Source: Desulfotignum sp. (GTDB lineage: Bacteria; Desulfobacterota; Desulfobacteria; Desulfobacterales; Desulfobacteraceae). Taken from it: a stretch of DNA of 64,000 bases. The stretch covers positions 1 to 64,000 of the forward strand of contig JAIPDL010000007.1 in NCBI GenBank assembly GCA_021737695.1, read 5' to 3'. The notes beneath the pieces are model-generated. The model was not told the DNA's origin. It searched no databases and worked only from the letters and a program-made list of their open reading frames with translations. The translations under genes and the position numbers were made by a program. The stretch's first letter is position 1. Every line of letters begins with the position of its first letter. Positions 27,299 through 39,767 of the stretch are shown in pieces.

Positions 27299-28625
27299 TG
27301 AGATTACTGAACACCCCATAACTGATCAGAATATCAAGGGCCCGTTTCACCTGAACATCCTGAAGCAGCTTGGCCGATTCCTTGATCTGACGCTGTTGTT
27401 CAGACACATCCGGAACTGTTTCTTCCGAAACCGGCGCTTTTGCATCTTCTTCGGGCATCAGGCTGTGCGGCAGATCTTTTTCCTTTATCATCCGATCGAA
27501 TGCAGAGGCTTTTTTCCGGGTTTCTTCCAGAATCCCGGGATCCACCTCGATATCCGGCTGGATTCCTTTGGCCTGAATGGAACGGCCATTGGGCGTGTAG
27601 TATCTGGCAATGGTATATTTCAGCCCATATCCATCCTTCAAAGGACGAACCGTCTGGACGGACCCTTTCCCAAAAGACGGTGTTCCCAGAATCAATGCCC
27701 GGGCGTGATCCTGCAATGCACCGGCCACGATTTCCGATGCAGAGGCAGACCCGCCGTTGATCAGCACGACAACGGGGTAATTTATATCCGATCGGTCCGG
27801 ATGGGCCTGATAGTCCTGGTTGTCTTTCTGGTCCCGCCCTTTGATGGAAACAATTGTCCCGGCATTCAAAAAGAAATCCGCCATCTTGATGGCCTGGTCC
27901 AGCAGTCCCCCGGGATTGTCCCGCAGGTCGATCACAAGCCCTTTCAAAGGAGATGCTTCTGCTTCAAGCGCTTCCAGCTGTTTCCCCATCTCTTCATGGG
28001 TATTCATCCGAAAATTGGTGACCCGAATATATCCGTATCCAGAAGCCAGCAGGGCCGATCTGACACTGGTCATGGGAATCAGATCCCGTTTCAGGGTAAA
28101 TTCCATGGGCGCCGGCTCATCCTCCCGGATAACGGTAATCATGACTTCTTCATGCCGGGGACCGCGCATCCGGTTCACCGCTTCCCACAATGCCATGCCT
28201 TTGGTGGATTCGCCATCAATCTTGACAATGATGTCCCCGGCATAAATCCCGGCATCATAGGCCGGGGTCCCTTCGATGGGAGAAACCACCGTTAAAATGC
28301 CGTCCTGGAGCGTAATCACAATACCGATCCCTGAAAACTCCCCTTTGGTATCATCCTGAAGGTCTTCAAACGCCTGGGGCGGCATAAAGCTGGAATGGGG
28401 ATCCAGATTCTCCACCATTCCCTTGATGGCATTGTGAATCAGCGTTTCAGCGTCCACATCCTCCACATAATTGTTTTCCAGCTCCTCCAGAACCGCCACA
28501 AACAGTTTCAGCGATTCATAGGGGGGATCGGTCTCGGCATGGGCCGCCGGGACAAAAAGATATATCAGCCCCAGGAACAATAAGGTTCCAAGGCATTTTG
28601 GAAAGGATAAAGATCGAATTGTCAT
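27288..28625 (-). CDS. S41-family carboxyl-terminal processing protease (CtpA)
   Basis: The 445-aa exported protease has a signal peptide ending around AAHA, then a PDZ domain (about 90-170, with GIGIVITLQDGILTVVSP). The S41 catalytic domain carries the Ser in NGGSASASEIVAGAL (about 295) and the Lys in GTPSFGKGSVQT (about 320). It cleaves periplasmic proteins near their C-termini, including cell-wall hydrolases in other bacteria. It starts 7 bases after envC, whose end supplies the AAAGGAG site. Confidence 0.93.
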   Translation of the reverse strand: MTIRSLSFPKCLGTLLFLGLIYLFVPAAHAETDPPYESLKLFVAVLEELENNYVEDVDAETLIHNAIKGMVENLDPHSSFMPPQAFEDLQDDTKGEFSGIGIVITLQDGILTVVSPIEGTPAYDAGIYAGDIIVKIDGESTKGMALWEAVNRMRGPRHEEVMITVIREDEPAPMEFTLKRDLIPMTSVRSALLASGYGYIRVTNFRMNTHEEMGKQLEALEAEASPLKGLVIDLRDNPGGLLDQAIKMADFFLNAGTIVSIKGRDQKDNQDYQAHPDRSDINYPVVVLINGGSASASEIVAGALQDHARALILGTPSFGKGSVQTVRPLKDGYGLKYTIARYYTPNGRSIQAKGIQPDIEVDPGILEETRKKASAFDRMIKEKDLPHSLMPEEDAKAPVSEETVPDVSEQQRQIKESAKLLQDVQVKRALDILISYGVFSNLNDK

Positions 28626-28632
28626 GACTTTT

Positions 28633-29799
28633 TTATGCTCCTTTTTTTAACCATTTCAAGGGATCCACGGGTTTGCCATGATGCCTGAGTTCAAAATGAA
28701 GACACACGCCTTTCAGAGATCCCGTATCACCTAAAGTGGCGATCACTTCACCGGCATCCACAAGATCTCCTTTTTGCTTGAACATTTCCTGTAAATGGGC
28801 ATACAGGGTATAATAATTTTCTCCATGGTTGATAATAACCATATTGCCATACCCTTTCAGCCATTCAGCAAAGATGACATTGCCCCTGAAAACAGACTGG
28901 ACCGGTTCACCCTGTTCTCCTCTTATATCAATTCCGCTCTGAAAAGTGAAGGATTTGTAATCACCGGACTGTCTGATACCGAACCGGGATATGATTTTTC
29001 CTGCCACCGGCGGCATCAGGCGGCCTTTCTGGCAGGAAAACACCATCATGTCCCGGTCTGACTTTCTGTGTTTTTCAAAACCGGCAATCTGCCGGTCCAG
29101 CGCATCCGCTGATTCTTTCAAGGATGCCAGGGCCGCATGGGCCATTTTTTTCTGATTCTGGACGGCATGCAGAATGGTTTGTTTTTTTTCAGACGTCCGG
29201 GTCATGATCTGGATCTCTTGGGCCAGATCATGCTCAAGCTTATCCATGGCGGCTTTCTGTTCAGCTATCTGGGCTTCAAGGGCCTTTATTTGAGACAGGT
29301 CCTTGGTCAAATTGCCGATGATTTCATAATCCGCGTCCACCACCTGTTCCATGGCCCGCCGGTTCACCAGAAAATCGAACACCGTGGCCGGCCGTGCCAT
29401 CATGGTCAGGCGGCCTGCCGCATGCATCCGGTATAGCGCGGCCAGACGATTCTGGGCATATGTCCGACGGTCATCGATCCGGCAGGACAGTTCCTGCCGG
29501 TCCGCCTGGAAAGCCACCATGGTTTTCTCCAGTTCACTGATCCGGGATGACAGCATCTTTACCCGGATTCGGGCCTGATTCAGGCGGTAATCGATTGCAT
29601 CCAGATCCTGGATCAATCGGGTTTCTTTTTGGGAGAATTCACGAACCCGGGACTGTTCCCCGTGCATCCGGGTTTCAATGGTTTGCTTTTCCTGTGTCAA
29701 AGAATCCAGTGTGCCTGCCGGCAGACCGATCGGCAGGCAGCAGATCAGACCGCCTGACACCAGAATTATTTTAACAGTTGTCTTAAGGAAAGATAACAT
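28633..29799 (-). CDS. Murein hydrolase activator EnvC-like protein
   Basis: The product is 388 aa from the ATG at 29799, which has AGG upstream. The 108-residue extension in the ORF track is a shadow of ftsX. It has a signal peptide and a long coiled coil (about 35-260), followed by a C-terminal LytM/M23 domain (about 285-385). EnvC binds FtsX across the membrane and activates amidases that split septal peptidoglycan. In the LytM domain GIDIRGEQGEPV, YTLYAHL and HFELRHHG retain His residues, so a catalytic M23 role cannot be excluded. The start overlaps the ftsX end. Confidence 0.9.
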   Translation of the reverse strand: MLSFLKTTVKIILVSGGLICCLPIGLPAGTLDSLTQEKQTIETRMHGEQSRVREFSQKETRLIQDLDAIDYRLNQARIRVKMLSSRISELEKTMVAFQADRQELSCRIDDRRTYAQNRLAALYRMHAAGRLTMMARPATVFDFLVNRRAMEQVVDADYEIIGNLTKDLSQIKALEAQIAEQKAAMDKLEHDLAQEIQIMTRTSEKKQTILHAVQNQKKMAHAALASLKESADALDRQIAGFEKHRKSDRDMMVFSCQKGRLMPPVAGKIISRFGIRQSGDYKSFTFQSGIDIRGEQGEPVQSVFRGNVIFAEWLKGYGNMVIINHGENYYTLYAHLQEMFKQKGDLVDAGEVIATLGDTGSLKGVCLHFELRHHGKPVDPLKWLKKGA

Positions 29800-30641
29800 C
29801 CGAACCATCCTAAAAATGTACTGACAACCCAGATTCCCCCCATGGCGGCAACAGACAGAAACCGGACATCCAGATGAAACAGATCCCCCATGCTTTGGGA
29901 AATGCCAGACCATACGGCCAGATAGGCCGCAAAAAGAATCAGCAATCCCAGAATGCCGCCCACCGCTCCCTGTATCAGCCCGGTCACATAAAACGGCATT
30001 TTGATAAACCGGTCGGTCGCCCCCACCAGCCGCATGATCTCCACTTCCGACTGCCGGGAATGAAACACCAGCCGCACCGTGCTGGCAGTGATAAAAAAAG
30101 CGATCAGTAAAAACAGCGCACACATGACATACCCGGTCAGCCGGAACAATTGAAACAAATCAAGCATCCGGGCCAGCCACTTTTGACCGTATTCCACGCT
30201 CTCCACCAGGTCCAGAGACTCGATCTGCCGGACAACGGCGGCCACCGGTTCAAACCCGTTTTGGGTCTGTATTCGAATTTCAAACGCATGGGGCAACGGA
30301 TTTTCTTCCAGCGTATCCAGAAATCGGGTGGACCCGGCCATCTGATTTTTCAGACGCGCCAGGGCCCGGTCTTTTGAAACAAACGTTATTTGAACAACCC
30401 CGTCCATCTGCGTGATGGCCGATGCCAGCTCCGGGCGCATCTCTGTGGAGAATTCAGGCACAAGATACACCATGGCCCGGCCTTCCTGATTCCAGCCGTC
30501 CATGATCCGGCCCAGGTTTTCAAAAAACAGCAGACACAAAGAGACCATCAGAATGGACAACGAAATCGTCACCATGGTGATCAGATTTAAAAATCGGTTG
30601 GATCGGATATCTGCCAGGGCTTTATAAAAATAACGGATCAT
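29766..30641 (-). CDS. ftsX: Cell division protein FtsX
   Basis: The 291-aa membrane protein has one N-terminal membrane helix (about 20-45), a periplasmic loop (about 45-165) and three C-terminal helices with an FtsX/MacB-type permease domain. It forms a complex with the FtsE ATPase and passes a conformational signal to EnvC outside the membrane. Family N-termini favour the ATG at 30641 (MIRYFYKAL); a GTG at 30650 is possible and is closer to AAAGGG. The gene lies 22 bases after ftsE. Confidence 0.93.
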   Translation of the reverse strand: MIRYFYKALADIRSNRFLNLITMVTISLSILMVSLCLLFFENLGRIMDGWNQEGRAMVYLVPEFSTEMRPELASAITQMDGVVQITFVSKDRALARLKNQMAGSTRFLDTLEENPLPHAFEIRIQTQNGFEPVAAVVRQIESLDLVESVEYGQKWLARMLDLFQLFRLTGYVMCALFLLIAFFITASTVRLVFHSRQSEVEIMRLVGATDRFIKMPFYVTGLIQGAVGGILGLLILFAAYLAVWSGISQSMGDLFHLDVRFLSVAAMGGIWVVSTFLGWFGCYLSLRQLLK

Positions 30642-30663
30642 GACATACACGGTCCCTTTTGCT

Positions 30664-31371
30664 TCATAAGGCGTATGGCTCCAGGCGGGTGGCGGATATC
30701 AGCCGGCCTTTTTCCAGCACAATGCTTCGGCCCGTCACCACGGTCTGCAATTGCTGAAGATGATGGCTGGCCACCAGAATCGTGCCCCCTTTTTTGTGGT
30801 ATGCCAAAAGGATCTCCAGCACCCGCCGGGCAGATGCCTGATCCAGACTGCCCGTTGGCTCGTCCGCCAGAATGATGTCCGGATCTCCGGCCACGGCCCG
30901 GGCCACGGCCACCCGCTGCTGCTCTCCTCCGGACAGGGTGGGCGGCAGCATATGGGCTTTTTTTTCCATACCTGTGACCCGCAGCACATGCATGACTTTT
31001 TTTCTGATAAATGACGGCTTTTTTCCGGCTACTTCCAGGGCTAACGCCACATTGTCAAACACTGTCAGGGTAGGTATCAGTTTGAAATCCTGAAACACCA
31101 TGCCGAACCGCCGCCGCAAAAAAGGCAGCCTGGCCGGCGATATCCTGGAAAGATTCATACCATCGATGAGAATCTGACCGGCAGACACGGTTTCTGCCAG
31201 GTACAGCACTTTGAGCAGCGTGGATTTCCCGGCACCGGACGGTCCGGAGATAAACACGAACTCACCGGGCTCAATGTCCAAGGATACATTGTGCAATGCC
31301 GGTTTGCCCCCATAGTGTTTGGTGACATTGAACAGCCGGATAATGGCGTTTTTTCCCGTGTCCAGGTTCAT
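30664..31371 (-). CDS. ftsE: Cell division ATP-binding protein FtsE
   Basis: The 235-aa ABC ATPase has Walker A GPSGAGKST (about 46), signature LSGGEQQRVAVARA and Walker B IILADEPTG. Its position directly before ftsX and envC identifies it as FtsE rather than a LolD-like protein. The start at 31371 has GGAAAG upstream; the 42-residue ORF-track extension has no family match. It heads the ftsE-ftsX-envC-ctpA-yibQ operon. Confidence 0.94.
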   Translation of the reverse strand: MNLDTGKNAIIRLFNVTKHYGGKPALHNVSLDIEPGEFVFISGPSGAGKSTLLKVLYLAETVSAGQILIDGMNLSRISPARLPFLRRRFGMVFQDFKLIPTLTVFDNVALALEVAGKKPSFIRKKVMHVLRVTGMEKKAHMLPPTLSGGEQQRVAVARAVAGDPDIILADEPTGSLDQASARRVLEILLAYHKKGGTILVASHHLQQLQTVVTGRSIVLEKGRLISATRLEPYAL

Positions 31372-31572
31372 GATCTTTCCAATCCATCCGCGTTTGAATT
31401 GACACACCCCAGGTCCCTTTAATTGACTGAGGCCGAATTTACTGATATATACAGACTGTGTCAAGGAGTGCTGAAAAACAGTTTTTCTTACACCCAAGCC
31501 TTCACTGGACCCGTAACCCGGCTTCTTCCAAACAGTGAAGGCTTTGCATTTAAAGCCATAAGGACACTTGTT

Positions 31573-32361
31573 ATGATATTATTTGACTCCCACTGCCATA
31601 TTGATGATCCCTGTTTTGAACCAGACATGGGTGCCATGTTTGACCGGGCCCGCAACGCCGGGGTCCGGGCCATGACCATTGCCGGGGTGAATGCGGATAC
31701 GGCCCGAAAAGCCATCGATATTGCCGCCCGATATGACAATGTCATTACCGCCGTAGGCATTCATCCCCATGATGCGGCCCATTGCGCCCCGGACATCCTG
31801 GACGGTCTGATTTGCCTGGCAAAAGAAAACGGCTGTGTCAAGGCCTGGGGGGAAACCGGGCTGGATTTCAACCGCATGTTTTCCCCTCAAAAAGATCAGG
31901 AAGCCTGCCTCAAAGCCCAGCTGGCCATTGCCGACGACCTGGATCTGCCGCTGATTTTTCATGAACGGGATTCCAGGGGCCGGTTTTATGAGATTGTCAG
32001 ATCAGAAGGTCCGGCCGCCAGAAAAGGGGTAGTCCACTGTTTTTCCGGCACCCGCAAAGAGATGTTCCAATACCTGGACTTAGGATATCACATCGGTATC
32101 ACCGGGATTCTGACCATCCAGAAGCGGGGTCGGCTGCTCCGGGAACTGGCGCCGTTGATTCCGGAAGACCGGATTCTCATTGAAACCGACGCCCCCTATC
32201 TGACCCCGGCCCCCCAGAAAAATAAAGTCCGCCGCAATGAGCCGGCGTTTGTGGCATCCGTGCTGACCACCCTGGCCCGGGTCCGGAACCAGGACCCCGA
32301 AGACCTGGCCGGTACCATTTTCAACAACACCAACCGGTTTTTCGGCACAAATTTTACCTGA
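31573..32361 (+). CDS. TatD-family metal-dependent deoxyribonuclease
   Basis: The 262-aa TIM-barrel hydrolase has its metal ligands visible: FDSHCHID (residues 4-11), GETGLDF (about 95), FHERDS (about 131), HCFSGT and ETDAPYL (about 205). TatD proteins act as 3'-5' DNases or exonucleases in repair; older links to protein export are not supported biochemically. The ATG at 31573 follows AAGGA by about 9 bases; the 50-residue extension is dropped. It is convergent with the VWA gene. Confidence 0.92.
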   Translation: MILFDSHCHIDDPCFEPDMGAMFDRARNAGVRAMTIAGVNADTARKAIDIAARYDNVITAVGIHPHDAAHCAPDILDGLICLAKENGCVKAWGETGLDFNRMFSPQKDQEACLKAQLAIADDLDLPLIFHERDSRGRFYEIVRSEGPAARKGVVHCFSGTRKEMFQYLDLGYHIGITGILTIQKRGRLLRELAPLIPEDRILIETDAPYLTPAPQKNKVRRNEPAFVASVLTTLARVRNQDPEDLAGTIFNNTNRFFGTNFT

Positions 32362-32371
32362 CCCGCACCCT

Positions 32372-33565
32372 CTAATCTTTGGCCATCAATTTTGTCACCG
32401 CTTTTTCCAGGCCGTCCAAAGACAGCTCAAACATCGGAAAAATGGTGTTGATGGTCATGATGGTATGGGTATATCCCCACATGGATTCGGGCACGGGATT
32501 GAGCCAGATGCTGTGGGGGAAGGTTTCGGCCAGAAATCTGAGCTGCTGAATACTGGGCCGGCCGCTGCGCTCACTGATATGAATGGAACCGTCATGGGCC
32601 ATCAGCTCATAGGGTGCCATGCTGGCATCCCCCACAATGACCAGCCGGGTTTCCGGGTCATTCCGGGTGAATTCCACAATTTTTTTGGGTTTCTTATACC
32701 GGGCCGGATCCTCCCACACATAATCATAGATGGTGTTATGGAAAAAATAGGTCTTGATCTCCTTGAACTGAGCCCTGGCATAATCAAACAGGGTCTGAAC
32801 GATATCGATGTGCGGATCCATGGACCAGCCGCCGTTGTCAATGGCCAGAATCACCTTGAGCCGGTCCTTGAGGGCCCGGTCAAACACCAGCTCGATCTCG
32901 CCGGCGTTGCGCATGGTTTCTCTGATGGTCTCATCCACATTGACCTGATCTTTGGGTCCGGCCGGCACCAGGTTGCGCAGCCGTTTCAAGGCTTCGCCGA
33001 TATTGGCCTGGGTCAATGGGCCGGTCGTGGAGTAATCCTTGTACCGTCGCTCATTGGCCACCTTGACCGCGGATTTGTTCAATGACTGGCCGCCCACCCG
33101 CATTCCCCCGGGATGATATCCGGAATGACCCACCGGGGAATATCCGCCCGTGCCAATCCATTTGCCGCCCCCGTCATGACGTCCGTCCTGATCCTTGAGC
33201 CGTTTTTTGAAATACGCGATCAGCTCATCCGGCGTCATTTTATTGAGTTTGTCCTCATCGATGCCTAATGCATCTGCCACCATTTTCGGATTTTTAAGCC
33301 ATTCATCCAGCAATCCTCTGGCAATTTCATCGATCTCAAATCCCTCATCATCCGGTAAAGGAACCCCTTCAAAATGATGGGCAAACACCTGGTCATACAG
33401 ATCAAAATACCGTTCACTTTTCACCAGAATGGCCCGGGCACAGGTATAAAAATCATCCAGACCGGCCACCATGCCGTTATACAGGGCTTTCTGCAAGGTA
33501 AGAAATGCCGTGGGAGACACGGGGATGCCGACCTCTTTAAGGGTATAGAAAAATTTTACAAACAT
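32372..33565 (-). CDS. VWA domain-containing protein (CoxE-like)
   Basis: The 397-aa cytoplasmic protein is of the CoxE/YehP kind, with a helical N-terminal region and a C-terminal VWA-like domain (about 225-390). The metal-site motif is altered: LAIDNGGWSMDPH replaces the usual DxSGSM. It follows a MoxR AAA+ ATPase by 12 bases, the standard MoxR-VWA pair that acts as a chaperone for metal-centre insertion or complex maturation. Its client is unknown; no metalloenzyme gene is directly adjacent. Confidence 0.88.
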   Translation of the reverse strand: MFVKFFYTLKEVGIPVSPTAFLTLQKALYNGMVAGLDDFYTCARAILVKSERYFDLYDQVFAHHFEGVPLPDDEGFEIDEIARGLLDEWLKNPKMVADALGIDEDKLNKMTPDELIAYFKKRLKDQDGRHDGGGKWIGTGGYSPVGHSGYHPGGMRVGGQSLNKSAVKVANERRYKDYSTTGPLTQANIGEALKRLRNLVPAGPKDQVNVDETIRETMRNAGEIELVFDRALKDRLKVILAIDNGGWSMDPHIDIVQTLFDYARAQFKEIKTYFFHNTIYDYVWEDPARYKKPKKIVEFTRNDPETRLVIVGDASMAPYELMAHDGSIHISERSGRPSIQQLRFLAETFPHSIWLNPVPESMWGYTHTIMTINTIFPMFELSLDGLEKAVTKLMAKD

Positions 33566-33577
33566 GGGGACAACCCC

Positions 33578-34429
33578 TTAAAACAAGCGTTTTCGGGACG
33601 TTAAATTCTGGGCCCGTTCATAATCCGGACTTTTTTTGAACAATACGCCGAGAAAGGGCAGTTTCCCGTTGATCAGATCTTTCACCCGGAAATCCGGGTC
33701 CGCGTTCAATGCCCGAATCCAGTTGATCAATTCCCGGGTGGCGGGTTTCTTTTCAATGCCGTCAATGTCCCGCATGCTGAAAAACGCCTTGATGGCATTA
33801 TCCGCCAGTTTTTCATCCAGGGCCGGAAAATGGACATGGATAATCTTGCGCATCATCTTGGGATCCGGAAACGCGATATGATGGAAATTACACCGGCCCA
33901 GAAACGGGTCCGACAGGTCTTTTTTGGCATTGGACGTGATGATGATCACGGGCCGGTGGGCCGCCTGGACTGTCTGGTCGGTCTCAATGATATCGTACTG
34001 CATCTGATCGAGTACATCGAGCATGTCATCCTGAAAATCGGTGTCTGCCTTGTCGATCTCATCGATAAGCAGCACCGTGCGCCGGTCCGCCACAAACGCC
34101 TGTCCGATCTTGCCCATTTTGATATATTCATTGATATTGCTCACATCCCGTTTGGAATCTCCGAACCGGGAATCATTGAGCCGGGTTAAGGTATCATACT
34201 GATACAGGGCCTCCACCAGTTTCATGCTGGATTTCACATTCAAAACGATCAGGGGCATATCCAGACTTTCTGCAATGGCATAGGCCAGCATGGTCTTGCC
34301 GGTGCCCGGCTCTCCTTTGAGGAGCAGCGGCATTTCCAGCCGCATGGATATATTGACAATGGAGGCCAGTTCCTGGTCCAGTACATATTTGGTGGCGCCT
34401 TGAAATTCCTGGGTCATATTCTCATTCAT
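33578..34429 (-). CDS. MoxR-family AAA+ ATPase
   Basis: The 283-aa ATPase has Walker A KGEPGTGKTML (about 38), Walker B VLLIDEIDKAD (about 120) and sensor 1 ITSNAKKDLSD. MoxR ATPases work with VWA proteins to mature enzymes, and the next gene encodes such a partner. GGAGAG precedes the ATG. Confidence 0.93.
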   Translation of the reverse strand: MNENMTQEFQGATKYVLDQELASIVNISMRLEMPLLLKGEPGTGKTMLAYAIAESLDMPLIVLNVKSSMKLVEALYQYDTLTRLNDSRFGDSKRDVSNINEYIKMGKIGQAFVADRRTVLLIDEIDKADTDFQDDMLDVLDQMQYDIIETDQTVQAAHRPVIIITSNAKKDLSDPFLGRCNFHHIAFPDPKMMRKIIHVHFPALDEKLADNAIKAFFSMRDIDGIEKKPATRELINWIRALNADPDFRVKDLINGKLPFLGVLFKKSPDYERAQNLTSRKRLF

Positions 34430-34586
34430 GGGTCATTCTCTCCAAAATCCAAAAGTTAAACGCATACAATGTGAAAATATGAAGCAAATCCTTTTTTTTC
34501 ACAAGGAATTTATAAAAAATCCAGCGCGCCGGACCCCTTAAAAACAAAAACGTAACTTTAATTTTAAACCCCCAGATTCTAAACCA

Positions 34587-34615
34587 TTGACACGGATGCG
34601 GCTTAGTGTTAAGAG
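34587..34615 (+). promoter_or_regulatory. Possible promoter for tatA
   Basis: A perfect TTGACA (34587-34592) is followed after 17 bases by TAAGAG, a weak -10. It is the best match in the 231-base gap between the divergent moxR gene and tatA, which otherwise shows no gene. Confidence 0.4.
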
Positions 34616-34660
34616 TTTTCAATTAATATTGACGGTCATGAAATAAATTAGGAGAGTCCC

Positions 34661-34846
34661 ATGATTGGTGGAATCGGAATGCCGGAACTGATAATTATCC
34701 TTGTCATCATCCTCATCATTTTTGGTGCGGGCAAACTGCCTGAAATCGGTGCCGGACTGGGCAAAGGGATTAAAAATTTCAAAAAAGCCACAAAAGAACC
34801 CCTGGAAGATGCAGACAAAGAACCGGAGAAAATTGACAAAGAATAA
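34661..34846 (+). CDS. tatA: Twin-arginine translocase subunit TatA/TatE
   Basis: The 61-aa protein has the TatA layout: an N-terminal hydrophobic helix ([21 protein letters not shown]) with the conserved Phe-Gly hinge, an amphipathic helix ([11 protein letters not shown]), and a short acidic tail. TatA oligomers form the pore-like element that moves folded Tat substrates across the membrane. AGGAGAG precedes the ATG. tatB and tatC are not nearby, so it is a solitary copy. Confidence 0.95.
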   Translation: MIGGIGMPELIIILVIILIIFGAGKLPEIGAGLGKGIKNFKKATKEPLEDADKEPEKIDKE

Positions 34847-34877
34847 CCTGTTTTCCTGAAAATCTCTCTTTAATCTG

Positions 34878-34906
34878 GCAGCCGGGCCATTCTGTTACCC
34901 GGCTGC
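34878..34906 (+). terminator. Hairpin after tatA
   Basis: A 9-bp perfect GC-rich stem (GCAGCCGGG and complement) with an 11-base loop lies 31 bases after the tatA stop. A pyrimidine- and T-rich run follows but is interrupted, so it is a modest intrinsic terminator. Confidence 0.55.
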
Positions 34907-35107
34907 GCATCTATCTCCTTTTTCAGCCCATCTGTTTAAAACAACCATCAGAACGCACAATTTTTTAAGACCTTTTTAACAAAATTGTAATTTCATTTGA
35001 CCTTTAACAGACATTTTTGTTATTTAATAGCTGATGTGTATTTTTTTTGTTAAAAATAATCATGAAAATCCCGGAACATACGGGAAAACCTGTTGCCGGA
35101 CAAAGGA

Positions 35108-35122
35108 TGGCACGACCGTTGC
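35108..35122 (+). promoter_or_regulatory. Sigma-54 (RpoN) promoter of glnD-glnB-glnA
   Basis: TGGCACG-N4-TTGCT matches the -24/-12 consensus TGGCACG-N4-TTGCW at every defined position. Initiation would fall about 12 bases after the GC, near 35133, only a few bases before the annotated glnD ATG at 35139. Sigma-54 promoters need an activator such as NtrC, which fits nitrogen genes. No clear NtrC enhancer pair was recognised in the 290-base gap upstream. Confidence 0.8.
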
Positions 35123-35138
35123 TTAGATTTTTAAAACC

Positions 35139-38115
<2,977 letters not shown>

Positions 38116-38191
38116 ACAGACATGCAAAGTGTGATCAATATTTTTTCAATTGAGAACTTAAAAAAACAACTTTAAAAGGAAAGGAACACCT

Positions 38192-39604
38192 ATGACTCCC
38201 AAAGATGTCATCGCCATGGCCAAGGAAAACAATGCAAAAGTCGTCGACATCCGGTATATGGATTTCATCGGCACCTGGCAGCATTTTTCAGTGCCTGTCA
38301 GTGAATTCACCGAATCTGCGTTTGAAGACGGATTCGGGTTTGACGGCTCGTCCATGCGGGCGTGGCAGGCCATAAACAACAGCGACATGATCGTGATCCC
38401 GGAACCTGAAACCGCCAGAATGGACCCGTTTTTCAAGGTCCCCACCCTGGCCGTCATCGGCAACATCCATGATCCCATCACCAGTGAATCCTATTCCCGG
38501 GATCCCCGGGGCATTGCCAAAAAAACCGAGCAATACCTGAAAACCACCGGTTTAGGGGATACTATTTTTGTCGGACCTGAGCCGGAATTTTTCATCTTTT
38601 CCAATATCCGGTATGCGTCTGAACCCCACACCGCGTTTTTTGAGATCGATTCCCCGGAAGGACACTGGAACACGGGCACGGATGAAATGCCCAATCTGGG
38701 GTACAAAATCAAACCCAAACACGGATATTTTCCTCTGCCGCCGGCTGATCAGTATCAGGACATGAGAACCGAGATGATGCTCACCCTGGAAAGCTTGGGT
38801 ATTGCCATGGAGTGCCAGCACCATGAGGTGGCCTCTGCCGGGCAGTCGGAAATCGATTTGCGGTTCGATTCCCTGGTGAACATGGGCGACAGTCTGGCCT
38901 GGTTTAAATATGTCCTGAAAAACGTGGCCCATAAGCACAATCATACCGTCACCTTCATGCCCAAACCCCTTTATGGAGACAACGGCACGGGCATGCACAC
39001 CCACATGAGTTTCTGGAAAGGCGGGAACCCTGTATTTGCAGGCAACAAATACGCCGGTCTGTCTGATGAAGCCCTGTGGGCCATCGGCGGCATCATGAAG
39101 CACTGCAAATCCCTGTGCGCCATCACCAATCCCACCACCAACTCCTACAAACGCCTGGTCCCCGGATTCGAAGCCCCCATCAACCTGGCTTACTCCAGCC
39201 GGAACCGGAGTGCGGCCATCCGTCTGCCCATGTATTCCAATTCTCCCAAGGCCAAGCGCATCGAATTCAGGACACCGGATCCGTCCTGCAACGGGTATCT
39301 GGCGTTTTCCGCCATTGCCATGGCCATGATTGACGGCATTCAGAACAAACTGGACCCGGGCGATCCCATGGATAAAAATATCTATGATCTGCCGCCCGAG
39401 GAATTGGCCCAGATGGAATCTGCACCCGGTTCTCTGGAAGAAGCCCTTGAGGCACTCAAACAGGATCATGAATTTCTGCTCAAGGGTGATGTTTTCACCA
39501 AAGATGTGATTGAACACTGGATCGACTATAAGATGAACAATGAGGTCAAACCGGTCATCAGCCGGCCCCATCCCCACGAGTTTTATCTATATTTCGATAT
39601 TTAG
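38192..39604 (+). CDS. glnA: Type I glutamine synthetase (GlnA)
   Basis: The 470-aa enzyme assimilates ammonium into glutamine. Visible signatures are DGSSMRAWQ near residue 52, the metal-ligand region EPEFFIF, the ATP-binding KPLYGDNGTGMHTHMSFW (about 255-272) and the catalytic loop NRSAAIRLP. The C-terminal KNIYDLPPEE carries the adenylylatable tyrosine (GSI-beta type). AAGGAAAGG precedes the ATG. It is the third gene of the glnD-glnB-glnA unit, with a terminator just after it. The matching adenylyltransferase GlnE is not in the window. Confidence 0.97.
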   Translation: MTPKDVIAMAKENNAKVVDIRYMDFIGTWQHFSVPVSEFTESAFEDGFGFDGSSMRAWQAINNSDMIVIPEPETARMDPFFKVPTLAVIGNIHDPITSESYSRDPRGIAKKTEQYLKTTGLGDTIFVGPEPEFFIFSNIRYASEPHTAFFEIDSPEGHWNTGTDEMPNLGYKIKPKHGYFPLPPADQYQDMRTEMMLTLESLGIAMECQHHEVASAGQSEIDLRFDSLVNMGDSLAWFKYVLKNVAHKHNHTVTFMPKPLYGDNGTGMHTHMSFWKGGNPVFAGNKYAGLSDEALWAIGGIMKHCKSLCAITNPTTNSYKRLVPGFEAPINLAYSSRNRSAAIRLPMYSNSPKAKRIEFRTPDPSCNGYLAFSAIAMAMIDGIQNKLDPGDPMDKNIYDLPPEELAQMESAPGSLEEALEALKQDHEFLLKGDVFTKDVIEHWIDYKMNNEVKPVISRPHPHEFYLYFDI

Positions 39605-39614
39605 ACCTTTCTTT

Positions 39615-39655
39615 GACAAAAGGGGTGTCATTCAGGCAATGATACCCCTTTTGTC
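39615..39655 (+). terminator. Terminator after glnA
   Basis: An 18-bp stem with a single G-T wobble (GACAAAAGGGGTG arm) and a 5-base loop lies 10 bases after the stop codon. T residues are in the 3' arm rather than after it. It probably ends the nitrogen operon. Confidence 0.7.
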
Positions 39656-39767
39656 CTTATCTGCCGATACCCAACCCGTTCCACCATTTTTTTAATGCAA
39701 TCCCCTGAAAAATACGATATAAGGAAAATATTTTTAACAAAATTATTCAAAGGGGCATTGCCGTTAT

